Source: Comamonadaceae bacterium
Lineage (GTDB): Bacteria > Pseudomonadota > Gammaproteobacteria > Burkholderiales > Burkholderiaceae_C
Length of the DNA stretch: 64,000 bases
Direction: 5' to 3'
Assembly: GCA_947454955.1 (NCBI GenBank)
Contig: CANGLW010000005.1
Span: 1 to 64,000 of the forward strand
A program made the position numbers and the translations under genes. Under the pieces are notes generated by a model. That model was given only the letters and a program-made list of their open reading frames with translations. It did no database searches and had not been told where the DNA came from. Positions 25,046 through 31,684 of this stretch are shown piece after piece. Each line of letters starts with the position of its first letter. Position 1 is the stretch's first letter.

Positions 25046-25083
25046 AAAAAAAAGCCCACCGACAGCTTGCACCATCGATGGGC
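25046..25083 (-). terminator. Intrinsic terminator (minus strand) upstream of the monooxygenase gene
   Basis: On the minus strand GCCCATCGA-(12-nt loop)-TCGGTGGGC forms a 9-bp stem with one U-G wobble and runs straight into eight Ts. The wobble would be a C-A mismatch on the plus strand, so minus orientation is favoured. No gene ends here, so it must end a non-coding transcript or attenuate transcription into the monooxygenase 64 bp downstream. Confidence 0.7.
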
Positions 25084-25260
25084 CTGTTGGAGACGCCAGT
25101 TGACGAATCAACCAGACGCTTGGTCTCCAACCCGGACCGAGCTTTGAGGTCGGTTCGGCGTCATCACCAGTCGCCTGGATCTGACGGTACAAAGAAGCTT
25201 TTAAGTTCTCCCTTGCACAACTCCAATGTAGGTGTTGTGCGCGGGTGTGTGTTTGCCGCA
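25046..25260 (-). ncRNA. Candidate structured non-coding RNA or leader RNA
   Basis: No credible protein gene occupies 24983-25304 (322 bp). On the minus strand the order is: GCACAAC...GTTGTGC (25215-25240), CCGAACCGA...TCGGTCCGG with one mismatch (25132-25158), and a 9-bp stem GTTGGAGAC...GTCTCCAAC (25086-25131). The third stem encloses CUGGUUGA-UUCG-UCAACUGG, whose pairing needs G-U wobbles on the minus strand. The terminator at 25046-25083 follows. Together they look like a small RNA of roughly 150-215 nt or a riboswitch-like leader. It matches none of 6S, SRP, tmRNA or RNase P RNA as I know them. No clear promoter seen, so the 5' end is a guess. Confidence 0.4.
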
Positions 25261-25264
25261 GATC

Positions 25265-25301
25265 AAAAAAAAGCCACCAGGCAAAACCTGGTGGCTTTTT
25301 C
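25265..25301 (-). terminator. Intrinsic terminator after tRNA-Thr
   Basis: AGCCACCAGG-caaaa-CCTGGTGGCT is a perfect 10-bp stem (25272-25296) with A8 on its left and T5 on its right, so it can work on either strand. In the minus direction it lies just after the tRNA 3' end and would end the sspA-sspB-tRNA transcript. Confidence 0.8.
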
Positions 25302-25304
25302 GTT

Positions 25305-25380
25305 TGGTGCCGGTTGTCGGATTCGAACTGACGACCTACCGCTTACAAGGCGGGTGCTCTACCAACTGAGCTAAACCGGC
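25305..25380 (-). tRNA. tRNA-Thr (anticodon TGT)
   Basis: On the minus strand the 76 nt begin GCCGGTTTAGCTCAG and end AACCGGC-A-CCA, so the acceptor stem is a perfect 7 bp and CCA is encoded. The anticodon loop is CTTGTAA (anticodon TGT, reading ACA), the D-arm is GCTC...GAGC, and the T-loop is TTCGAAT. Two stem positions look mismatched: 27-43 (C-U) and 52-62 (A-C). The 5' end is 12 nt from the sspB stop codon, so it probably shares the sspAB transcript. Confidence 0.93.
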
Positions 25381-25392
25381 GAAGGTGAAATT

Positions 25393-25884
25393 CTACTTCA
25401 CTCTGGTGAGTGTGGGACGCGGACCACCGGGCTTAGGCGGCTCGGGCTGGTCGTTGTCATCGGTCTTGGCGCTCTCGTCTTTGGCTGCTTTGCCAGGTGC
25501 TTTTTTGGGCACCGGGGACAGCGCAGGCGAAGCCTCGGCGGTGACCTCGGGCATGGGCTCTTCCACCAAAGGAAAGGCCATGCCTTGGCCATTTTCGCGC
25601 GCGTAAATCGCAATCACACGGCCCACCGGCACCAGGATGTCGCGGGCGGTGCCAGCGAAGCGGGCTTTGAACTCGATGAAGTCATTGCCCAGGTTCAGCG
25701 AACTCGTGGCGTCCAGGCTGATGTTGAGCACGATCTCGTCGTTCTTCACATACTCGCGCGGGACTTGCACCGTCTCGTCCACCCGCACCGCGATGTAGGG
25801 GGTCAGACCATTGTCTGAGCACCACTCATACAAAGCGCGGATGAGGTATGGCCGGGTCGAGGTGGTCGCTTGATCGCTGATCAT
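25393..25884 (-). CDS. sspB: ClpXP protease specificity-enhancing factor SspB
   Basis: Adaptor that delivers ssrA-tagged proteins to ClpXP. The 163-aa protein starts MISDQATTSTRPYLIRALYEWCSDN; a longer upstream frame overlapping sspA is not needed. The N-terminal substrate-binding domain (about 1-110) is followed by a low-complexity acidic and Pro-rich linker and the C-terminal ClpX-binding motif RPTLTRVK. It starts 4 bp after the sspA stop, the conserved sspA-sspB order. Confidence 0.93.
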   Translation of the reverse strand: MISDQATTSTRPYLIRALYEWCSDNGLTPYIAVRVDETVQVPREYVKNDEIVLNISLDATSSLNLGNDFIEFKARFAGTARDILVPVGRVIAIYARENGQGMAFPLVEEPMPEVTAEASPALSPVPKKAPGKAAKDESAKTDDNDQPEPPKPGGPRPTLTRVK

Positions 25885-25888
25885 GGAC

Positions 25889-26500
25889 TTATTTGCGCAT
25901 GACCTTTTCAGACGGCGTGAGCGCTTCAATGTAGGCCGGACGCGAGAAGATGCGCTCGGCGTATTTCAGCAAAGGCGCAGCGTTCTTGCTCAGCTCAATG
26001 CCGTAGTAGTCCAGGCGCCACAACAGGGGGGCGATGGCCACGTCGAGCATGGAGAAGTTGTCGCCCAGCATGTACTTGTTTTTCAAGAACACGGGGGCCA
26101 ACTGGGTCAGGCGGTCGCGGATGTGCGAGCGGGCTTTTTCCAGGGCTTTTTCGTTGCCTTTGGCCAGGCGCGACTCCAGGGTGGAGACGTGCACGAACAA
26201 TTCTTTTTCGAAGTTCAGCAGGAACAAACGCACGCGTGCGCGGTCCACCGGGTCACCGGGCATGAGCTGCGGGTGAGGGAAGCGCTCGTCGATGTACTCG
26301 TTGATGATGTTGGACTCATACAGAATCAAATCACGTTCCACCAGAATCGGCACTTGGCCGTAGGGGTTCATGACGTTGATGTCTTCAGGCTTGTTGTAGA
26401 GGTCCACATCGCGGATCTCGAAGTCCATGCCTTTTTCAAACAGGACAAAGCGGCAGCGGTGTGAGAAGGGGCAAGTGGTTCCCGAATAAAGCACCATCAT
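25889..26500 (-). CDS. sspA: Stringent starvation protein A (GST fold)
   Basis: RNA polymerase-associated protein of the glutathione-S-transferase fold, induced in E. coli by starvation. The 203-aa product begins MMVLYSGTTCPFSHRCRFVL and has the NPYGQVPILVERDLILYESNIINEYIDE line that identifies SspA. A GGAG RBS precedes it. It is separated from petC by a terminator, so the sspAB operon has its own promoter in that gap. Confidence 0.93.
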   Translation of the reverse strand: MMVLYSGTTCPFSHRCRFVLFEKGMDFEIRDVDLYNKPEDINVMNPYGQVPILVERDLILYESNIINEYIDERFPHPQLMPGDPVDRARVRLFLLNFEKELFVHVSTLESRLAKGNEKALEKARSHIRDRLTQLAPVFLKNKYMLGDNFSMLDVAIAPLLWRLDYYGIELSKNAAPLLKYAERIFSRPAYIEALTPSEKVMRK

Positions 26501-26523
26501 GGCTAAGGCTCCTAAAAATCAAA

Positions 26524-26552
26524 AGAGTGGGTGGCTAAAAGCAACCCACTCT
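26524..26552 (-). terminator. Intrinsic terminator after petC
   Basis: AGAGTGGGT-(11 nt)-ACCCACTCT, a 9-bp stem, is followed on the minus strand by TTTTGATTTTT. It lies 31 bp after the petC stop and separates petABC from sspA. Confidence 0.7.
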
Positions 26553-26583
26553 GAACAAGCTGGCACGCAGGCCGCTTGGGGAA

Positions 26584-27339
26584 TTACTTGACGTCTTTCC
26601 AGAAGGCGGCGTTCAAACGCCAAGCCACAAAGGTAAAGCCCAAGAGGAAAATCAGCACCCACACACCCACGCGAACACGGGTGCTTTGAGCGGGTTCACC
26701 CATCCATTGCAGGTAGTTCACCAGGTCGCCCACGGCTTGGTCGTACTGCAAGGGGGTCATGGTGCCAGGGGTGACTTGTTCCCAGCCCTTGAACACCTTG
26801 ACTTCGTGACCGTGCTCTTCTTTGGTGTCAAACACCGGCTTGCGCTTGCCCTGCAGTTCCCACAACACATGGGGCATGCCCACGTTGGGGAAAGCCAGGT
26901 TGTTCCAGCCGGTGGCCTTGGTGTCGTCCACGTAGTAGGTGCGCAGGTAGGTGTAGAGGTAGTCTGCACCCGAGCCCTGACCAGCGCGTGAACGGGCAAT
27001 CACGGTCAGGTCGGGTGGATTGCCACCGAACCATTCCTTAGCTTGCTTGGGATCAATCGCGGCCTTCATGGTTTCGCCCACTTTGTCGGTGGTGAACAGC
27101 AGGTTTTCTTTGATCTGCTCGTTGGTCAAACCGATGTCCTGCAGGCGGTTGAAACGCATGTAGGCGGCCGAGTGGCAGTTCAAGCAGTAGTTCACAAACA
27201 ACTTGGCGCCGTTTTGCAGCGAGCCCATGTCGTTGAGTTTGTTGGGCGCTTTGTCCCATGGAATCGAATCACCGCCCGAAGCGTGAGCAGCACCGGCCAA
27301 GCTCAGGGCCGCGATCAAACCGAGAATGAATTTTTTCAT
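26584..27339 (-). CDS. petC: Ubiquinol-cytochrome c reductase, cytochrome c1 subunit
   Basis: Membrane-anchored c-type cytochrome of the bc1 complex, which passes electrons from the Rieske centre to soluble cytochrome c. The 251-aa protein has a Sec signal peptide (MKKFILGLIAALSLAGAAHA), the haem motif CLNCH near residue 52, an M axial-ligand region later, and a C-terminal anchor (VGVWVLIFLLGFTFVAW). It is last of petABC, 15 bp after petB. Confidence 0.95.
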   Translation of the reverse strand: MKKFILGLIAALSLAGAAHASGGDSIPWDKAPNKLNDMGSLQNGAKLFVNYCLNCHSAAYMRFNRLQDIGLTNEQIKENLLFTTDKVGETMKAAIDPKQAKEWFGGNPPDLTVIARSRAGQGSGADYLYTYLRTYYVDDTKATGWNNLAFPNVGMPHVLWELQGKRKPVFDTKEEHGHEVKVFKGWEQVTPGTMTPLQYDQAVGDLVNYLQWMGEPAQSTRVRVGVWVLIFLLGFTFVAWRLNAAFWKDVK

Positions 27340-27354
27340 GAATGAATCTCCGGC

Positions 27355-28764
27355 TTAGTGGGCTGCAAAGGTCACACGTGCAGGCACCGGTTTGGTTTGA
27401 CCCAAACGGCTCCACCAAGGCATGAGCAGGAAGAAACCAAAGTAGAACAAAGTGCCAACTTGGGAGACGCGCTCACCAATGGGGCTCGGGGGTTGCACAC
27501 CCAGGTAAGCCAACACCACAAAGTTCACCACAAACACGGCGTACAGGTACTTGTGCCAGTCAGGACGGTAGCGGATCGACTTGACCGCGCAGTTGTCCAG
27601 CCATGGCAGGAAGAACAGGATGACCACAGCGCCACCCATCACCACCACGCCCCAGAACTTGGCGTCGATGGCCAACATCATGGCGATCACAGCAACGGTT
27701 GCACCGGCGGTGATCAGCTTGAAGAAGGAAGCCATCTTGGTTTTGAAGATGCCGTAGAAAGCAGCACCCAGCACGCAGGCGATCAGCGCATACATCATCT
27801 CGCTGGTGATGGCACGCAGCATGGAGTAGTAAGGCGTGAAGTACCAGACCGGGGCGATGTGCGCCGGGGTCTTGAGCGGGTCGGCCGGGATGAAGTTGTT
27901 GTACTCGAGGAAGTAACCACCGAACTCAGGCGCGAAGAAGATGATGGCGGTGAACACCATCAAGAACACGCTCACGCCCAGGATGTCGTGGACCGAGTAG
28001 TAGGGGTGGAAAGGAATGCCGTCGAGCGGGTGGCCTGCTGCATCTTTAGGAGCATTGGGGCCTTTGATTTCAACGCCGTCAGGGTTGTTGGAGCCCACTT
28101 CGTGCAGCGCAATGATGTGCGCAGCCACCAGACCCAACAGCACCAGAGGCACGGCAATCACGTGGAAGCTGAAGAAGCGGTTCAGGGTGGCGTCGCCCAC
28201 CACGTAGTCGCCACGTATCAGCAAAGCCAGGTCAGGACCGACGAAAGGAATCGCGGCAAACAGGTTCACGATCACCTGGGCGCCCCAGTAGGACATCTGG
28301 CCCCAAGGCAGCAAATAGCCCATGAAGGCTTCGGCCATCAGGCACAAGAAGATGGCGCAACCGAAGATCCACACCAGCTCACGTGGCTTGCGGTAAGAAC
28401 CGTAAATCAAGCCGCGGAACATGTGCAGGTAGACCACCACGAAGAAGGCCGAAGCGCCGGTGGAGTGCATGTAGCGCACCAACCAGCCCCAGGGCACGTC
28501 GCGCATGATGTACTCGACCGAGCCGAAGGCCAGGGCTGCATCAGGCTTGTAGTGCATGACCAGGAAAATACCGGTCACGATCTGGATCACCAGCACCAAC
28601 ATGGCCAGTGAGCCAAAGAAGTACCAGAAGTTGAAGTTCTTGGGCGCGTAGTACTCAGAGAGGTGCTCTTTGTACAGCGTGCTCAGCGGGAAACGGTTGT
28701 CAACCCAGTTGAGCAACTTGGCGCCAGCAGGCGCGTTGGGGGAAATTTCTTTCATTTCAGCCAT
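27355..28764 (-). CDS. petB: Ubiquinol-cytochrome c reductase, cytochrome b subunit
   Basis: Quinol-oxidising core of the bc1 complex, an integral membrane protein binding two b haems. The 469-aa protein carries the four helix-bundle histidines (RYMHSTGAS and SFHVIAVPLVLLG regions), the Qo motif PEFGG (a PEWG-type variant) and a C-terminal extension of extra helices, consistent with betaproteobacterial petB length. It sits 14 bp after petA. Confidence 0.95.
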   Translation of the reverse strand: MAEMKEISPNAPAGAKLLNWVDNRFPLSTLYKEHLSEYYAPKNFNFWYFFGSLAMLVLVIQIVTGIFLVMHYKPDAALAFGSVEYIMRDVPWGWLVRYMHSTGASAFFVVVYLHMFRGLIYGSYRKPRELVWIFGCAIFLCLMAEAFMGYLLPWGQMSYWGAQVIVNLFAAIPFVGPDLALLIRGDYVVGDATLNRFFSFHVIAVPLVLLGLVAAHIIALHEVGSNNPDGVEIKGPNAPKDAAGHPLDGIPFHPYYSVHDILGVSVFLMVFTAIIFFAPEFGGYFLEYNNFIPADPLKTPAHIAPVWYFTPYYSMLRAITSEMMYALIACVLGAAFYGIFKTKMASFFKLITAGATVAVIAMMLAIDAKFWGVVVMGGAVVILFFLPWLDNCAVKSIRYRPDWHKYLYAVFVVNFVVLAYLGVQPPSPIGERVSQVGTLFYFGFFLLMPWWSRLGQTKPVPARVTFAAH

Positions 28765-28778
28765 GATGTGCTCCGGGT

Positions 28779-29393
28779 TCAGGCTTTCTTGTCTTCGCCG
28801 ATCAACAGCTTGGTGTCGGACAGGTACATGTGCGGGGGCACTTCGAGGTTGTCCGGCGCGGGCTTGTTCTTGAACACACGGCCAGCCATGTCAAAGGTGG
28901 AGCCGTGGCAGGGGCACAGGAAACCGCCTTGCCAGTCATCGGGCAAGGAGGGCTGCGCACCCATCTGGAATTTGTCGGAAGGCGAGCAACCCAGGTGCGA
29001 GCAAATGCCCACAGCCACCAGGATCTCGGGCTTGATGGAGCGGCCTTCGTTGCGAGCGTACTCAGGGGTGAGTTCGCTGGGCTTGCGCTCAGATTTGGGG
29101 TCAGCGAGCTGCGACTCGGTCTTTTTCAAGCTGGCGAGCTGCTCGGGGGTGCGTTTGATGATCCACACCGGTTTACCGCGCCATTCCACGGTGACTTTTT
29201 CGCCCGATTTCATGGCGGAAATGTCAACCTCAACTGCCGCGCCGGCCGCTTTGGCCTTTTCGGAAGGTTGGAAGGTACTGATGAAAGGGACGGCCACCGA
29301 GGCGCCTCCCACTGCTCCGGCCAGGCCAGTGGTGACTAACCACGTCCGTTTGCTGGAATCGACTTGATTTTTATCGGCAAGCGTGTCGCTCAT
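28779..29393 (-). CDS. petA: Ubiquinol-cytochrome c reductase, Rieske iron-sulfur subunit
   Basis: Carries the [2Fe-2S] cluster that takes electrons from quinol in the bc1 complex. Cluster ligands are in CSHLGC and CPCHGS. The start is set at ATG 29393 (MSDTLADKN) because GAGG lies 6 bp before it. Rieske proteins are Tat-exported; here the signal reads SSKRTWLVTTG, with Lys-Arg in place of the Arg-Arg pair. First gene of petABC. Confidence 0.95.
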   Translation of the reverse strand: MSDTLADKNQVDSSKRTWLVTTGLAGAVGGASVAVPFISTFQPSEKAKAAGAAVEVDISAMKSGEKVTVEWRGKPVWIIKRTPEQLASLKKTESQLADPKSERKPSELTPEYARNEGRSIKPEILVAVGICSHLGCSPSDKFQMGAQPSLPDDWQGGFLCPCHGSTFDMAGRVFKNKPAPDNLEVPPHMYLSDTKLLIGEDKKA

Positions 29394-29451
29394 GGGCATC
29401 CTCAATGAAAACAACGGGGTCAACGACCTTGACCTTTGCGATCAACCTTCG

Positions 29452-29457
29452 ATTGTA
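29452..29457 (-). promoter_or_regulatory. Candidate -10 box for petABC
   Basis: On the minus strand GGCTACAATCG holds TACAAT, 5 of 6 to the sigma-70 consensus, 58 bp before the petA start. The -35 position is GC-rich and not convincing. Confidence 0.4.
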
Positions 29458-29546
29458 GCCGACCCCCGCCCCCTTCTGGCCTTGGCTTGCTCTTGAACCA
29501 AAGAAAAAGCAAGGGATAAAACCCGCCTATCGGTTTGGCGGACCGA

Positions 29547-30602
29547 TCAAGCCGAGGTCAGACGCCGCGCCATGCGCACCGCAGCCAGAAAACTGGCCGG
29601 GTTGGCGCGGCCCGTGCCGGCCAAATCAAAGGCGGTGCCGTGGTCGGGGCTGGTGCGCACCAGGGGCAAACCCAGGGTGACGTTCACGCCCTCATCAAGC
29701 CCCAGGTATTTGACGGGGATCAAACCTTGGTCGTGGTACATGGCCACCACCACGTCAAATTCGCCCGTGCGGGCGCGCATGAACACTGTGTCAGGCGCGT
29801 GCGGGCCGCTCACGTTCATGCCCAGTGCTTGGGCTTGCGCGATCGCCGGAGCAATGTGCTCGATGTCTTCACGACCGAACAAACCGCCCTCGCCCGCATG
29901 CGGGTTCAAGCCCGCCACCGCGATGCGCGGCGCATGACCCAGCAACTTGGCAAGGCTGTCATGCGTGATGCGGATGGTTTGCAGCACCCGCTCGGTGGTG
30001 ACCAAGTCCAGCGCCTCGCGCAAAGCCACATGGATGCTCACCAGCACGGTGCGCAGCTCGTCGTTGGCCAGCATCATGCGCACCGGCATGTCGCTCACAC
30101 GCACACCTTGGTGGGCAGCAGCCTGGGCTTGCAGCAGCTCGGTGTGACCGGGGTAGTCCACCCCCGCGGCGGCCAAGGCTTCTTTGTGCAGGGGCGCGGT
30201 GACCACGGCACTGACTTCGCCACGCAACGCCGCTTGCGTGGCCGCCACCACCGCTTGGGCGGCGAACCAGCCTGCGCGTGCGCTGATCTGCCCCCAAGGC
30301 ACCAGCGCGTCTGAATTCGGCGGGGCGTTTTCAGTGGGGAGTCCAGGCCACAGGGCCGGGTCGGCCACCGCGATGGTGCGGGGCTGGGTAGCGGCTTGCA
30401 AAGCATGGCCAGGTTGCTGCAGTTGCAAGCGCCAATCGGTCATGCCCAGCACATCGAGCGCGCGTTGCAGGTGCGCGGGGTCACCAAACACCACGCTGTC
30501 TTGATGGACATTTGTCGCAGCAGCTTGTGCAAAATATTTGGCGACGATTTCCGGGCCGATGCCGGCCGGGTCGCCCAGGGTGATGGCCAGGGGTGGGTGC
30601 AT
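29547..30602 (-). CDS. pdxA: 4-hydroxythreonine-4-phosphate dehydrogenase PdxA
   Basis: NAD-dependent enzyme of the DXP-dependent pyridoxal phosphate pathway that oxidises and decarboxylates 4-phosphohydroxythreonine. The 351-aa protein opens PLAITLGDPAGIGPEIVAKYF, the PdxA hallmark, and contains VTAPLHKEAL, PGHTELL and the metal-site stretch AGLNPHAGEGGLFGREDIE. MYHDQGLIPVKYLG follows. It is 3 bp downstream of the Nif3-family gene on the same strand. Confidence 0.95.
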   Translation of the reverse strand: MHPPLAITLGDPAGIGPEIVAKYFAQAAATNVHQDSVVFGDPAHLQRALDVLGMTDWRLQLQQPGHALQAATQPRTIAVADPALWPGLPTENAPPNSDALVPWGQISARAGWFAAQAVVAATQAALRGEVSAVVTAPLHKEALAAAGVDYPGHTELLQAQAAAHQGVRVSDMPVRMMLANDELRTVLVSIHVALREALDLVTTERVLQTIRITHDSLAKLLGHAPRIAVAGLNPHAGEGGLFGREDIEHIAPAIAQAQALGMNVSGPHAPDTVFMRARTGEFDVVVAMYHDQGLIPVKYLGLDEGVNVTLGLPLVRTSPDHGTAFDLAGTGRANPASFLAAVRMARRLTSA

Positions 30603-30605
30603 GGC

Positions 30606-31355
30606 TCAGGCCGGGTTGTCGATCTCGATGAAGGTGTGCTTGAGGCCCAACTGCGCGGCGATGTGCGCGGCCACCGCCGGTGCGCCATAACGCTCGCTGG
30701 CGTGGTGCCCGCAAGCGATGAAGGCCACCCCACACTCGCGCGCCAGGTGCGCTTGCGGCTCAGAAATTTCACCGGTGATGAACACATCTGCGCCCGCGGC
30801 GATGGCTGGCTCGAAATAGCCTTGCGCCCCACCCGTGCACCACGCTATGTTTTTGATAGCTTTATTCTCAGGTGCCACCAAGGTCACAGGCCTTTTCAAT
30901 GTGGTTTCAATGTGCGCTGCCAGGGCTTGGGCATCCTTCAAGCCTAGTGGTGCTTCGCCCAAACAACCCAGGTCTTGCTCGCCAAAACGCTGGGCTGTTT
31001 GCAAGCCCAGCACGCGGCCGAGTTGGGCGTTGTTGCCCAACTCGGGGTGGGCGTCCAGCGGCAGGTGGTAGGCGAAGAGGTTGATGTCGTGAGCGAGCAA
31101 ACGCGACAAGCGCTGCTTCATCCAGCCGGTCACGCGGCCATCTTGCCCGCGCCAAAACAGACCGTGGTGCACAAAGATGGCATCAGCCTTCGCCTCAATC
31201 GCCGCTTCGATCAGCGCCAAACTGGCGGTGACGCCCGAGACGATGTGGCGCACCTCGGCGCGGCCTTCGACCTGCAGGCCGTTGGGGCCGTAGTCTTTGA
31301 AGCGTTCGGGTTGCAGCAGCGCATCCAAGGCTGCCAGAAGTTCTTGGCGTTGCAT
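30606..31355 (-). CDS. Nif3-like dinuclear metal-centre hexameric protein
   Basis: A 249-aa member of the Nif3/YbgI (DUF34) family, which binds two metal ions; its reaction is not settled. The lines FVHHGLFWRG and the late AFIACGHHASERYG carry metal ligands, and DYGPNGLQVEGR near the start is the family signature. The ATG at 31355 (MQRQELL) is preferred over an in-frame start eight codons upstream. A GCTAT...ATAGC element lies inside the gene at residues about 165-171 (AIKNIAW), in frame. It is cotranscribed with pdxA and the YkgJ-family gene. Confidence 0.85.
   Translation of the reverse strand: MQRQELLAALDALLQPERFKDYGPNGLQVEGRAEVRHIVSGVTASLALIEAAIEAKADAIFVHHGLFWRGQDGRVTGWMKQRLSRLLAHDINLFAYHLPLDAHPELGNNAQLGRVLGLQTAQRFGEQDLGCLGEAPLGLKDAQALAAHIETTLKRPVTLVAPENKAIKNIAWCTGGAQGYFEPAIAAGADVFITGEISEPQAHLARECGVAFIACGHHASERYGAPAVAAHIAAQLGLKHTFIEIDNPA
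30844..30860. repeat. GCTAT-(gtttttg)-ATAGC inverted repeat inside the Nif3-family gene
   Basis: GCTATGTTTTTGATAGC, followed by TTTAT, matches the intergenic copy at 13462-13478 except for one loop base. Both are followed within a few bases by CTTTAT (immediately here; after AA in the intergenic copy). Here it is coding and keeps the frame. Confidence 0.4.
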
Positions 31356-31365
31356 CACGTCATTA

Positions 31366-31650
31366 TCAACCGCGGCCATCCTCGTACGAGCAGTCGCAGC
31401 CCACGCCCGCGGCTATCCAGCGGCGGGCCAGGTGTTTGAGCACCGGCACCTCCAAGGCGCCACAGCGGTACAGCCCCAGTTCGTCATGCCAGCGCAACAT
31501 GCGGCAAGCCCCTTGTGTTTTGAGCGACAAGACCATACCTAGGGGGCAAGGCTCCACCAGGCAACACACCCCGCAGCCGTTGCAGGGTTGACCCTCGGCC
31601 GGTTTGAGGGGGGCCTGGGGGTGGATGGTGATTTTGATGTGCTCTGTCAT
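31366..31650 (-). CDS. YkgJ family cysteine-cluster protein
   Basis: A 94-aa cysteine-rich protein with CNGCGVCCLVEPCPLG near residues 23-38 and further cysteines in ACRMLRW, YRCGALEVP and GCDCSYE, likely a metal or Fe-S binding zinc-finger-like protein of the YkgJ/UPF0153 family. Function unknown. The start is ATG 31650 (MTEHIK); the longer frame uses a TTG. It lies 10 bp upstream of the Nif3-family gene and diverges from the HtrA protease across 34 bp. Confidence 0.8.
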   Translation of the reverse strand: MTEHIKITIHPQAPLKPAEGQPCNGCGVCCLVEPCPLGMVLSLKTQGACRMLRWHDELGLYRCGALEVPVLKHLARRWIAAGVGCDCSYEDGRG

Positions 31651-31672
31651 GTCATGCGCCAAGCCTCAACTC

Positions 31673-31678
31673 TACAAT
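31673..31678 (+). promoter_or_regulatory. Candidate -10 box for the HtrA protease gene
   Basis: TACAAT lies 6-11 bp before the ATG at 31685. If used, transcription would start at or within a few bases of the start codon, giving a leaderless or near-leaderless mRNA. No convincing -35 is seen, and no Shine-Dalgarno is present before this ATG. Confidence 0.4.
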
Positions 31679-31684
31679 CGATGC

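Noticed and set aside
25046-25260. 6S RNA, SRP RNA, tmRNA or RNase P RNA as identity of the structured segment
   Set aside because: No long closing stem with central bubble, no GGAAGC SRP loop, no tRNA-like ends with tag frame, and too small for RNase P RNA.
24967-25374. A 135-codon plus-strand frame across the tRNA region
   Set aside because: It reads through the tRNA and both terminator hairpins and has no RBS or domain.
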